From CAYUVH01 sp964448135 (GTDB taxonomy: Bacteria > Verrucomicrobiota > Verrucomicrobiia > Limisphaerales > UBA8199), in contig CAYUVH010000007.1 in assembly GCA_964448135.1 (NCBI GenBank), forward strand, positions 1 to 64,000: a stretch of 64,000 bases of DNA, written 5' to 3'. Numbering within the stretch: the first letter of the stretch is position 1; each line of letters opens with the position of its first letter. Of the stretch, positions 29,853-38,612 are shown piece by piece. The notes below the pieces were generated by a model. It was not told the DNA's origin and searched no databases. It was given only the letters and a program-made list of their open reading frames with translations. The translations under genes were made by a program, and so were the position numbers.

Positions 29853-30857
29853 ATGACAACGTCCGACCAGGCGCAGAGTGAAGGCCCGCGCACGCGGCCG
29901 CCGCTGGCGCGGATGCAGCGGATTCACCAGGTGATTCAGGCGGGCAGTTATCCCACCGCCCACAAACTCGCGAAGGAACTCGAGGTCAGCGCCAAATCCA
30001 TTCACCGCGATCTGGAATTCATGCGCGACCGGTTGGGACTGCCAATCGAGTTTGATCGCGCCCGGTTTGGTTACTATTACACCGAGGAAGTCAGCGCGTT
30101 TCCGACGTTTCAAATCACCGAGGGCGAGATCTTCGCGTTGATTGTCGCGGAAAAAGCGTTGCAGCAGTATCGCGGCACCAGCTTCGAGAAACCGCTGATC
30201 AGCGCCATCCGCAAGATGGAGCAGTCGATGCCGGACACGATCTCCTTCAACTTCGCGGAGGTGGAACAGACGATTTCATTTCGCACCACCGCGGAGCCGA
30301 TCCTCAATCTCGGCACCATGGAACAGCTCACGCAGGCGGCGACGTTGCGGCAGCAACTCGAAATCGCGTATCGCAAACCCGGCAGCGCGCCCGCCGAAAC
30401 AAGAGTGGTGGATCCTTATCACCTGGCGAACATCAACGGGGAATGGTTTCTCTTTGCCTACGACCATTTGCGGCAGGACATCCGCACCTTTGCCCCGGCG
30501 CGGATCCAGAGCATTCGCAAAACTGGAAAATCATTTCCCCGTCCCAAGGATTTTTCCTTGCAGGACCGGCTGCGCGACAGCTTCGGCGTGCATTCCGGCA
30601 AGGGTAAGTTCGATGTCGTGATCCGGTTCAACGCGCACGCGGCCGTTTTCATTCGGGAAAAGAAATGGCACGACTCCCAGGCGCTTAAGGAACTGAAGGA
30701 CGGCGGCGTGGAAATTCGCCTGAAGCTTTCCAGCCTGTTGGAAGTCGAGCGCTGGGTGTTGGGCTGGGGCGGCGACGCCACGGCCATCAAGCCGCCCGAA
30801 TTGGTGAAGGCCATCAAGACCGCGGCCAGACGCATCGTGAACGGAAAACCGCGCTGA
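29853..30857 (+). CDS. HTH-WYL domain transcriptional regulator
   Basis: 334 residues. An N-terminal winged helix (ARMQRIHQVIQAGSYPTAHKLAKELEVS, SIHRDLEFMRDRLGLPIEFD) is followed by a WYL domain (VVDPYHLANINGEWFLFAYDH) and a WCX C-terminal part (ERWVLGWGGDATAIKPPELV). WYL regulators sense ligands, sometimes nucleic acids. It converges with the hydrolase gene, whose stop is four bases away on the other strand. Its target is unknown. Confidence 0.9.
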   Translation: MTTSDQAQSEGPRTRPPLARMQRIHQVIQAGSYPTAHKLAKELEVSAKSIHRDLEFMRDRLGLPIEFDRARFGYYYTEEVSAFPTFQITEGEIFALIVAEKALQQYRGTSFEKPLISAIRKMEQSMPDTISFNFAEVEQTISFRTTAEPILNLGTMEQLTQAATLRQQLEIAYRKPGSAPAETRVVDPYHLANINGEWFLFAYDHLRQDIRTFAPARIQSIRKTGKSFPRPKDFSLQDRLRDSFGVHSGKGKFDVVIRFNAHAAVFIREKKWHDSQALKELKDGGVEIRLKLSSLLEVERWVLGWGGDATAIKPPELVKAIKTAARRIVNGKPR

Positions 30858-30861
30858 AGCA

Positions 30862-31635
30862 TCAGGCGGCTTTCGGCAACTTCATCCACGTGGAGATGGA
30901 CTCGGCGGAACGCCGGGGCGCGGTGGCCAGCACGGTGTGATCGGCGCTCCAAAACACCCGGTATTCGCGAAGTGACACGCAGTTTTGTCGCAGCCAGGAA
31001 CGCGCCCAGGGCCAGGGAACAATGGGATCGAAGCCTCCGGTAAAAGCAAACACGGGTGTCCGGAGGGCGCTCGCGACAGTTGAAGGATTGTGTGCGGCAA
31101 TCAGTCGAAGCCGATGGGTGGCCGCCTCCAGGTCCAGCCGCGTGCGGCGTTGAACAAACTCCCGCAAGTCAGGGAATATTTCCGGCGAACGGATGAATCG
31201 CACCCGCGCAAACCGCTCGTAAAAGAATAGGCTGAATTTCACGAGCCAAAGAGGCACTCCGGCACAAAGCCACTCCGCCAGCTTCACCATCCACTGGCCC
31301 GGATGCTGGCCAAATCCGCCGGCGAAAAATGCGCCTTCAAGGGTGAGCTGTTTTCGCTCCAGCAAGCGCCAGACGATTTGTGAGCCAAATGATTCTCCCA
31401 ACAACCAACCCCGCGTGATCCCCTGCTCTTTCAGAGATTGTTCGATCGCCGCGGCGTAGTCGTCCAACGACCACTCCAGCGTGCGCGGGTAGGTGAACTC
31501 CACGAAACAAACACTTCCTTTCATCGCGGCTCGGAACGCGCCGACGAGCGTCCAATCACCGTGCAGGCCGGGGAGATAAATCAATACCGGGAGCGAGCGG
31601 TTGCCCCAGATCCGGATCTTCAGTTCTTCGGTCAT
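30862..31635 (-). CDS. alpha/beta hydrolase
   Basis: 257 residues from the ATG at 31635. The fold is shown by LIYLPGLHGDWTLV, the nucleophile elbow GWLLGESFGSQIV and the late acid/His region PVFAFTGGFDPIVPWPWA and FWSADHTVLAT. It lies 13 bases downstream of the acyltransferase/acyl-ACP synthetase gene on the same strand, so it may act on acyl chains or lysolipids. The substrate is inferred from context only. Confidence 0.85.
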   Translation of the reverse strand: MTEELKIRIWGNRSLPVLIYLPGLHGDWTLVGAFRAAMKGSVCFVEFTYPRTLEWSLDDYAAAIEQSLKEQGITRGWLLGESFGSQIVWRLLERKQLTLEGAFFAGGFGQHPGQWMVKLAEWLCAGVPLWLVKFSLFFYERFARVRFIRSPEIFPDLREFVQRRTRLDLEAATHRLRLIAAHNPSTVASALRTPVFAFTGGFDPIVPWPWARSWLRQNCVSLREYRVFWSADHTVLATAPRRSAESISTWMKLPKAA

Positions 31636-31648
31636 CCGAACCTGCGTT

Positions 31649-33799
31649 TCACATCGCCGCGACCAGCTTCTCCAATTCGCGGTGGTTGATCTTCCCGCTG
31701 CCGAGGCGGGGGATTTCGCGGAGCGCCTTGATCTCGCGCGGCACGGCGAGATTGCCAAGGCCTTTCGCGCGAATGGCTTCGCGGACTTCCTCCAGGGTAA
31801 GCTTTGGTTCATTGGTCACGAGGATGAGTTTCTCACCTTTCGCCTCGTCCGGGAGCGCGATGACCGCGGCGCCGAAGCGCAAGCCATACTGCGGAAATGC
31901 GCCCGCCAGTGCGTCTTCCACGGCGGTCAGGCTGACCATTTCGCCGCTGACCTTGGCGAAGCGTTTCATGCGACCGAGAATGTGCAGGAAACCTTCGGGA
32001 TCCACGCGCACGATGTCGCCGGTATCGTACCAGCCGCCGAGGGCCTGAAACTTCGCGTTCGGCTCGGGGTTCAGGTAACCGTGCATGATATTGGGGCCGC
32101 GCACGAACAGGCGTCCGCTTTCGCCGGGTTCACCAGAGGCATCGCCGACGCCCTCGACCTTTTCCAGGCGATAGTCGATGCCCGGAAGCAATTGGCCGAC
32201 GGAGCCGTGCCGCGGACGCATGGGCGTGTTGACGCTCACACAGGGACTGCATTCCGTGGCGCCGTAACCTTCAATGATACGCACGCCGAACTTATGCATC
32301 CAGAGCGTGGTGGTTGCTTCCTGGAGCTTTTCCGCACCCGCAAAGAGATAGCGCACGCTGCGGAAATCATAGGGATGCGCCTTGCGGGCGTAACCGCTGA
32401 GGAAGGTGTTCGTGCCGAAAAAGACCGTGCAGCTCAGATCGTAGAAAGCCGAGGTCACTACGCGATAATGGAGCGGGGACAGATACAGGAATACAAACAC
32501 CCCGCGCGTCAGCGGCAACCACAGCCCGACGGACAAACCGAAGCTGTGAAACAGCGGCAGGGCGTTGAAGAAGCGGTCGGTCTCCATCAGGTCCACGACG
32601 GACAGCATCTGGCGGATGTTCGCGAGCAGGTTGCGGTGCGAGAGCTCGACTGCCTTGGGCACGCCTTCGGAGCCGCTCGTGAAAAGAATGATCGCGGGCG
32701 CGTCCCCTGCCCCGCTTTCCGCGGCGGGAGGCGAAGCAAAGGTGCCCACCCAGGCGGCTAATTTCGCGTTGCCGGAAATGCCGGCTCGGACGTCTTCCAG
32801 ATAAAGGAACTCAACGCCCGCGGCCTTGAGCGGCCCGAGGTCCAGACGCGAACGCTCGACGAAAGCCCGCGAGGTGATGACCTGCTTCAGACTTGCGACC
32901 TGTACGCACGCGACCATCACGGCGGGCCCGGTGGTATAATTCAAAACGGCAGGCACCTGACCGGCCTGCCAGAGGCCGAGCATGACCATGGGCGTGGCGT
33001 TGACATTCGGTAGCAGCACGCCCACACGCGTGCCCGGCGGGCCGCAGAGCTGCTTCCAGCGGTCGGCCAGGGCGCCCGCTCCGGCCAGGAGCCGCCGATA
33101 GGTGATCTCCTGCATCGTGGCGTCTTGCAATACGACCTTGCCTGGCTGAAGCCGCGCCGCCTCAGCCACCGAGGCCGGCAGCGTGACGGGGCCAAATTCC
33201 ATTTCGGTCTCGAACTGTTGCCGGACCATTTCGTCGCGCAGCCAGTCGGTGAGACGCGCACGGGCCTTCGTGGTGCTGAGGCCTTCGCACTTCGGCGCGA
33301 CCAGTACCTGGCTGAAATGGGCGGTGATGCGCGGGAAGCATTGCTTGCGGTTGGGATTGCGCGAAAACGGAAGCCGTTGCGCGCCGCGCAAATAAGCGGT
33401 GATGACCTTCGCGCGCGTCTTGTAAATTAGAAATCCGGTGCCGTCGAACAGTTTCATCAGCGAGCCGGTGTGTGAGATCCGGCCTTCGGGAAAGAGAGCG
33501 AGGCGCCCGCCCTTTTCCAGAAACTCCGCCATGCGTTTCACCGCGTACGGAGAATTCACATCCACGGGAAATGCGCGACGGCCCATCATGAGTTTTCGAT
33601 GCAGCCAGCTCAACCCCGCGGCTTGCTGCGAAGTCACGAACTTCCAATCGTCGTCCAGGCAAACGCCAATGAGGAGCCAGTCCCACCAAGAGACGTGGTT
33701 CGGCAGGAGCAACACCGGTCCCGGCGTCGTCAGCACGGAGGTGTTGAACGCCCGGAAACCGTAGAGCAGGCGAAGCAAAAGGCGCAGGAGTGTCTTCAT
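31649..33799 (-). CDS. aas: fused 1-acylglycerophosphate acyltransferase / acyl-ACP synthetase (Aas-like)
   Basis: 716 residues. The N-terminal PlsC domain (about 1-200) has NHVSWWDWLLIG (HX4D) and LFPEGRISHTG. The C-terminal AMP-forming ligase has ILFTSGSEGVPKAVELSHRN, EGYGATECSPCVSVN and YDTGDIVRVDPEGFLHILGR. Aas re-acylates lysophospholipids in the inner membrane, including those left by Lnt, whose gene overlaps by 4 bases upstream. The pair is a logical lipid-salvage unit. Confidence 0.9.
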   Translation of the reverse strand: MKTLLRLLLRLLYGFRAFNTSVLTTPGPVLLLPNHVSWWDWLLIGVCLDDDWKFVTSQQAAGLSWLHRKLMMGRRAFPVDVNSPYAVKRMAEFLEKGGRLALFPEGRISHTGSLMKLFDGTGFLIYKTRAKVITAYLRGAQRLPFSRNPNRKQCFPRITAHFSQVLVAPKCEGLSTTKARARLTDWLRDEMVRQQFETEMEFGPVTLPASVAEAARLQPGKVVLQDATMQEITYRRLLAGAGALADRWKQLCGPPGTRVGVLLPNVNATPMVMLGLWQAGQVPAVLNYTTGPAVMVACVQVASLKQVITSRAFVERSRLDLGPLKAAGVEFLYLEDVRAGISGNAKLAAWVGTFASPPAAESGAGDAPAIILFTSGSEGVPKAVELSHRNLLANIRQMLSVVDLMETDRFFNALPLFHSFGLSVGLWLPLTRGVFVFLYLSPLHYRVVTSAFYDLSCTVFFGTNTFLSGYARKAHPYDFRSVRYLFAGAEKLQEATTTLWMHKFGVRIIEGYGATECSPCVSVNTPMRPRHGSVGQLLPGIDYRLEKVEGVGDASGEPGESGRLFVRGPNIMHGYLNPEPNAKFQALGGWYDTGDIVRVDPEGFLHILGRMKRFAKVSGEMVSLTAVEDALAGAFPQYGLRFGAAVIALPDEAKGEKLILVTNEPKLTLEEVREAIRAKGLGNLAVPREIKALREIPRLGSGKINHRELEKLVAAM

Positions 33800-35250
33800 G
33801 GATGAGCGGCCGCAACGGATTCGCGCGGCGGAGTACGAGGGGGCTTCGGGCCATTACGAAATGCGAACGTTTTTATCCAGCAAACCAAAATCGCGAGGGC
33901 GGTAACGCCCACGCAGACGGGCCCGAGAATGAAATCCAGCGGGAGCCGGCCGGGCCCGTTCAGACGCAACTCGCCCGAAATAAACTCGGTCTCGCCGGGA
34001 AACGGAGCGGTCGCGAGCACATGGCCGTCGCGGTCGGTGAGTTGCGAAATGCCGGAACTGGCCAGCCGGAAGATGGGCACGCGCAACTCCGCGGACCGCA
34101 CGGGGGCGACACGGGCGTGAAGTGCATGTTGCGCGGCGCCCCAATCGGCCACGTCCATCGTGGGCACAATCAGCGCTTCCGCGCCCTGGGAGACGAGCGC
34201 GTCAGTGACGCGGCGATAACTTAAATCGTAACAGATGCAGATGCCGATTTTGCCCCAAGGGGAGGACCACATTTGCTGCCTAGGAGCGGGCCGGCCGTCC
34301 TTGAAGAATTGGATCGGTACGCACTTGGCTTGCTCAAAGACAATATCGCCGGATGGCGCCACCACGAACGCCGTATTGAAATAATTGGTCGAATCAATGG
34401 GATGCTGTCCTCCGGCGATGAGATATTTGTGCTGGTCACGGCACCACTTTTTGACGGAATTGGGAATCGGCGAACCAAAGCTATATTCACTTAGGACGAT
34501 CAATTCGGCTTCGGGATGCGATTGAGTGAGTAATTTCAGCTCGCGCAGAACGTCGGCTTCCGTGGGGAACTCAAGCTGCACACCGGCGATCTTGACGGAA
34601 CGGGATGCGGAGGGTTTGACGAAATGATTGTGGGCCCAACCGACACCCGCCAACAGCCCGATATAGAGGGCGAATTTGATCAGGACGCGGGCTTTGGAAT
34701 GCGGCCAGGACCAGGCGCCGCTCGCAGCGAACATGCAGAGCACAAAGCCCAGCCCGTATACGCCAACCACCGCCAGCACCGGTTGCCAACAGCCTTCCGC
34801 GAAAGCAAAGCCCGGGCTCAGCCACGAGAAACGCAGGTAGTAAAGCTCACTGCGAAAATATTCGAGTCCGCACCAGATGAATGGAACGATCGGCAGCCAA
34901 GCTCCGGATAAGGGAAAGCTTAACCGAACCCAGCGCACTAAAACCACAAACAGGGCTATCCAAAACGCGTAGACGAGCCATAGCGCGACGGCGCCTGCTC
35001 CAAAAATGTTCCAAAAGAAGGTCAGGCGCCCAATGCCAATGCCCAGTCCCACAACGAGTCCTGGATAAATGGCCCGTCGCCACGAGGTGGCTTGCGTGAG
35101 TTGAATCAGCGCGAAGAGATACAACAGCACCAGCCAACTCGTCCACACGGAGACGTAAGCCAGATGGAAGGAGACCAGCGCGCCAAGCGCCCAACCCCAC
35201 GTTTGAGCGAGTGATTGGCGGGCCGGAATGGCTGGTTCAGGCGATTTCAT
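33796..35250 (-). CDS. lnt: apolipoprotein N-acyltransferase
   Basis: 484 residues with about six membrane segments before and one after a nitrilase-like domain. The catalytic triad is visible as Glu in LIVLSEYSFG, Lys in FEQAKCVPIQFF and Cys in IGICICYDLSYR. Lnt adds the third acyl chain to lipoproteins in the periplasmic leaflet, so the organism has an outer membrane (inference). The 3' end overlaps aas in ATGA. Confidence 0.95.
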   Translation of the reverse strand: MKSPEPAIPARQSLAQTWGWALGALVSFHLAYVSVWTSWLVLLYLFALIQLTQATSWRRAIYPGLVVGLGIGIGRLTFFWNIFGAGAVALWLVYAFWIALFVVLVRWVRLSFPLSGAWLPIVPFIWCGLEYFRSELYYLRFSWLSPGFAFAEGCWQPVLAVVGVYGLGFVLCMFAASGAWSWPHSKARVLIKFALYIGLLAGVGWAHNHFVKPSASRSVKIAGVQLEFPTEADVLRELKLLTQSHPEAELIVLSEYSFGSPIPNSVKKWCRDQHKYLIAGGQHPIDSTNYFNTAFVVAPSGDIVFEQAKCVPIQFFKDGRPAPRQQMWSSPWGKIGICICYDLSYRRVTDALVSQGAEALIVPTMDVADWGAAQHALHARVAPVRSAELRVPIFRLASSGISQLTDRDGHVLATAPFPGETEFISGELRLNGPGRLPLDFILGPVCVGVTALAILVCWIKTFAFRNGPKPPRTPPRESVAAAHP

Positions 35251-36655
35251 GCTCTTCCTGTTCGATGCGAGCCAGCACGGCTTCCGTGTCGCGCTTCAGG
35301 TAGCGCGCGCCCCACAACCAGAAAACTCCCGAGAGCAAAAACGTCGCGCTCACGACGCCGAAGGCGATCGTCATGTTGTAGCGATCGCTGAGCACACCGA
35401 TGACCACCGGCGAAATGACGTCGCCGAAAGCGTGAATGAAAAAGATGTTCAGCGCGAAGGCCGCCGAGCGCATGCGGGGATGCGTGACGTTCGCGAGAAT
35501 GGTGTTGGTCGGGCCGGTGTTGAAGAACAGGCAGAAGCAGGCGCCGAAGACCAGCAGCCAGATGGCGGGAAAGTTGGCGCTCAGCAGCGCAATCATGAAC
35601 GGAAACCCGGACAGCATGGCGATCCCCGAAACGAGGAAATAGGAGCCGGAAAAACGCGCGCGCAATTTGTCGCCCGCCATCCCGCCCAGCAGCGTCGCCA
35701 CAATGCCGGCGATGCAGACGATGCCGCCGAAAATGACTTCCACCGGCCCGCTCGCGCCCGCGCGGTGCTTGAGATAATACGGCATCCAAAAGGCGATACC
35801 GCCGATGGCAAAGGTCATCGCCGTCATGCCGAGCGAACACAGCACATAGGACGGCGTGCGTAGGAGGACTTTATAATCCGCCAACTTCACCGGGGCCACT
35901 TTGGCTTGCGTCACGCCGTCGGCCTGACCGCGGGCCGGCTCCTTCATCAAGAAACTCCAGATGGCGAGGAGGACGCCGGGAGGCATGAGCAGGTAGAAAG
36001 CCCAGCGCCAGCTCTCAGCGTGAATGCCGAGCCAATGGGCGCCCCATTCGCCGATATTCGAACGCGCGATGGCTCCGCCAAAAACGTAGCCCAGCGCGCT
36101 GCCGACGGGAATTGCGATGTAAAACCACGCCAGCACCTGCCCGCGTCGGCGAACCGGATACATGTCCGAGATCAACGCCGGAGCCACCGGCCCATACGCC
36201 GCTTCGCCGATACCGACAAAACAGCGCGTCAGCAACAGGCCGAAGAAAGTGGTCGCCAACCCGGATGCGCCGCTAGCCAGGCTCCAGAGTCCGACACCGA
36301 TGGCGATGAGCAACCAGCGCGAACGGCGTTCGGCGAGCTTGCCAAAGAAGGGAGCGCCGATCATGTAAACCACCATGAACGCCATGGACAAAACTCCAAT
36401 GAGGGCCAGTTCGGGCTGGAACCCCAGATGGCGGGCGCACCAGTTTTGCAGGGCATCCAGCGTGGCATGGTCCGCACCCTTGGCGCCGGCTCCGAAGAAC
36501 GCCTCTTTGAGCGGATCCACCACCGCCGAGAGAACCTGGCGGTCGAGGTAATTGATCAGGTTGATCAACAGCAGCAGCGCGAGTGCGGAGCGCGCTCCGG
36601 GAATTTGACCGGCTGGCTCGTACGTTGCGACTGATTTTACCCTCGGGGATCCCAT
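35237..36655 (-). CDS. MFS transporter
   Basis: 472 residues from the ATG at 36655. Twelve membrane segments, with INLINYLDRQVLSAVVDPL in helix 1, GKLAERRSRWLL in the loop 2-3 signature and YPVRRRGQVLAWFYIAIPVGSALG. It resembles sugar-acid/spinster-type carriers. It overlaps lnt by 14 bases and starts five bases after the MarR stop, so MarR-MFS form an operon, probably drug or organic acid export under MarR control. Confidence 0.9.
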   Translation of the reverse strand: MGSPRVKSVATYEPAGQIPGARSALALLLLINLINYLDRQVLSAVVDPLKEAFFGAGAKGADHATLDALQNWCARHLGFQPELALIGVLSMAFMVVYMIGAPFFGKLAERRSRWLLIAIGVGLWSLASGASGLATTFFGLLLTRCFVGIGEAAYGPVAPALISDMYPVRRRGQVLAWFYIAIPVGSALGYVFGGAIARSNIGEWGAHWLGIHAESWRWAFYLLMPPGVLLAIWSFLMKEPARGQADGVTQAKVAPVKLADYKVLLRTPSYVLCSLGMTAMTFAIGGIAFWMPYYLKHRAGASGPVEVIFGGIVCIAGIVATLLGGMAGDKLRARFSGSYFLVSGIAMLSGFPFMIALLSANFPAIWLLVFGACFCLFFNTGPTNTILANVTHPRMRSAAFALNIFFIHAFGDVISPVVIGVLSDRYNMTIAFGVVSATFLLSGVFWLWGARYLKRDTEAVLARIEQEEHEIA

Positions 36656-36660
36656 GACGG

Positions 36661-37128
36661 CTATTCGCTTTGGCCGGCGGTCATGCCCTCGGCATTGCGG
36701 GCCAGCACTTCGAGATCGCCGGCCAGGCGAGTCGCGCGGGTCGCGGCCAGGCCTCCCCAAATGCGACTGGCCGCGTCGTGGTAATCCGGCACGATGACCT
36801 CCCAAAGCCGGCGACCCTTGGTGGTGAGCACGACGCGATAAGCCCGGCGGTCGCCGGCCACGTTATGGCGCTTCACCAGCCCTCGTTGTTCCAGGCGGTC
36901 CACGAGACCCGTGACGTTCGAGCGATGCGTTATCAAGCGGCGACCCAATTCGCTTTGCGACAAGCCTTCCGGCTGGTCGCCCAGCAGGTTCAGGACATTG
37001 AACTGACTCGGACTGAGCTGCCAGCGGGTGAAAAACATCCGGCTGGCCTGCCACATCGTGTCAGCGGACCGAAACACGCGCAAGAGCGCGAGATAGCGCG
37101 CGTGCGCGGACGGGTCATTCCCTTTCAT
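36661..37128 (-). CDS. MarR-family transcriptional regulator
   Basis: 155 residues from the ATG at 37128. The winged helix has LSPSQFNVLNLLGDQPEGLSQSELGRRL, HRSNVTGLVDRLEQRGLVKR and the wing DRRAYRVVLTTKG. MarR dimers repress their own operon until a phenolic ligand binds. The palindrome at 37,150 lies 22 bases upstream and fits an autoregulatory operator. Confidence 0.92.
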   Translation of the reverse strand: MKGNDPSAHARYLALLRVFRSADTMWQASRMFFTRWQLSPSQFNVLNLLGDQPEGLSQSELGRRLITHRSNVTGLVDRLEQRGLVKRHNVAGDRRAYRVVLTTKGRRLWEVIVPDYHDAASRIWGGLAATRATRLAGDLEVLARNAEGMTAGQSE

Positions 37129-37149
37129 ACGAAATTGTTTACTACAAGA

Positions 37150-37167
37150 TTGTTTATATGTCAACAA
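37150..37167. promoter_or_regulatory. candidate MarR operator
   Basis: TTGTTTATATGTCAACAA is an 18-base imperfect palindrome with TTGTT/AACAA ends, typical of MarR sites, in the AT-rich stretch before the MarR start. The rest of the gap to 37,471 shows no other signal. Confidence 0.6.
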
Positions 37168-37471
37168 TATTCGCACAGCCCGGGCGGTTTCCGCCCGCCG
37201 ATTTCTCTCATTTCGGTCACGGAAGAAACTCCCACTATGGGAGACTATTTTCCCGCCCCCTGTGCTACCGATATCGCGATAAGGCCGGCGACATTCTTGA
37301 AAATGGCAGGCCCGGTATCCCGGCAGCCGGGCGTATCCCCGGAGGTCAACGCACCTGACGCATTTTAACGCATCAACCATTCACCAATTCAGCCCCATCA
37401 CACCGTGCGCTCCCCGCTCTTAACCATTTCGTTCCCTTGTCAAACCCTCCATCCCTGCGTATCGTAGGCCA

Positions 37472-38530
37472 ATGTGCAAGTGGTGGATACGGCTTACGGG
37501 ACTCCTTTTCGCGGGAGTGTTGTCAGCCGCCGCTGATACGGTCCAGTTGAAGGACCAGGCGTCGGTCACCGGCCGCATTCTTTCGGATGATCATGACCAG
37601 GTGGTCGTGGATGCCGGCGGACTCGTGGTGGTGATCCCGCACAAGTATGTGACCGGCATTTCGCACGGCTCCGACGAACCGGCCCCCAAGTCCAAGGTCA
37701 AGGCCGCGACCGCCAAGGCGGCGCCCTCCCCTGCCCCCGACCTGGCTTCGCGCCAGAACCTTGAGACAGTGCAAAACAAGGTGGACTTTTACGACGCGGT
37801 AAGCCGCCCCGGCGCGCTCCGAGCCGTCCGCGATCTCGTTAATCAAATCGGCGAGGCCGTCGTTCAAGTCCGGACACCGGGAGGATTGGGTTCCGGCTTC
37901 ATCATCAATGACGAAGGGTATCTCATCACCAACTTCCACGTGATCGAAGGTGAGACGCAGATTTCGGTCGAGGTTTATCATCAGAAAGACAGCCAACTCG
38001 ATCCCAAGACCTACAAGGACGTGCGCATCATCGCGATCAACAAATTCGCGGATCTCGCCCTGCTGCGGATCGAGGACAAGAACGCGCCGAAGTTCAAGCG
38101 CGTGGCGTTTGGCAGCGCGGATGCGCTGGCAGTGGGTGAACGGGTGTTTGCCATCGGCAGCCCACTCGGCTTGGAGCGGACGGTGACCGAGGGCATCGTC
38201 AGCACCAAATCCCGGCAGATGCAGGGCGAGCTTTACATGCAGACCACGGCGCAGATCAACCCGGGCAACAGCGGCGGGCCGCTGTTCAACCTGGCCGGCG
38301 AGGTGGTGGGCGTGACCAACATGAAGATCATGTTCGGCGAGGGCCTGGGCTTTGCCATTCCCTCGGAGGCCGTCCGCTCCTTTTTGAATCATCGCGACGC
38401 TTTTGCCTATTCGAGCGACAACCCCAGCAATCCCTATCGTTATCTGGACCCGCCCACGCGGACGCAGCAGGCCAACGGGGCCGCCGGCAAGAGCAAGCCT
38501 CGCGGCAGCAACCCGGGCAAGCCGAACTGA
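37472..38530 (+). CDS. secreted trypsin-like (HtrA-type) serine protease without PDZ
   Basis: 352 residues. A signal peptide (1-22) and a small beta domain (LKDQASVTGRILSDDHDQVV) precede the S1C protease with His in LITNFHVIEGE, Asp in FADLALLRIED and Ser in INPGNSGGPLFN. No PDZ domain follows; the tail is basic and disordered. It probably degrades damaged envelope proteins. Confidence 0.9.
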   Translation: MCKWWIRLTGLLFAGVLSAAADTVQLKDQASVTGRILSDDHDQVVVDAGGLVVVIPHKYVTGISHGSDEPAPKSKVKAATAKAAPSPAPDLASRQNLETVQNKVDFYDAVSRPGALRAVRDLVNQIGEAVVQVRTPGGLGSGFIINDEGYLITNFHVIEGETQISVEVYHQKDSQLDPKTYKDVRIIAINKFADLALLRIEDKNAPKFKRVAFGSADALAVGERVFAIGSPLGLERTVTEGIVSTKSRQMQGELYMQTTAQINPGNSGGPLFNLAGEVVGVTNMKIMFGEGLGFAIPSEAVRSFLNHRDAFAYSSDNPSNPYRYLDPPTRTQQANGAAGKSKPRGSNPGKPN

Positions 38531-38612
38531 CGGGAGGGGCGAAAGGGCGCGGGTGATTTCGGGTGGCAAGGCAGTGTCGGCAATCAACCATATCGCAACG
38601 CAAACGATTTAT

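Noticed and set aside
30110..30952. Minus-strand ORFs opposite the WYL regulator
   Set aside because: They are shadows of the plus-strand gene with no domain support.
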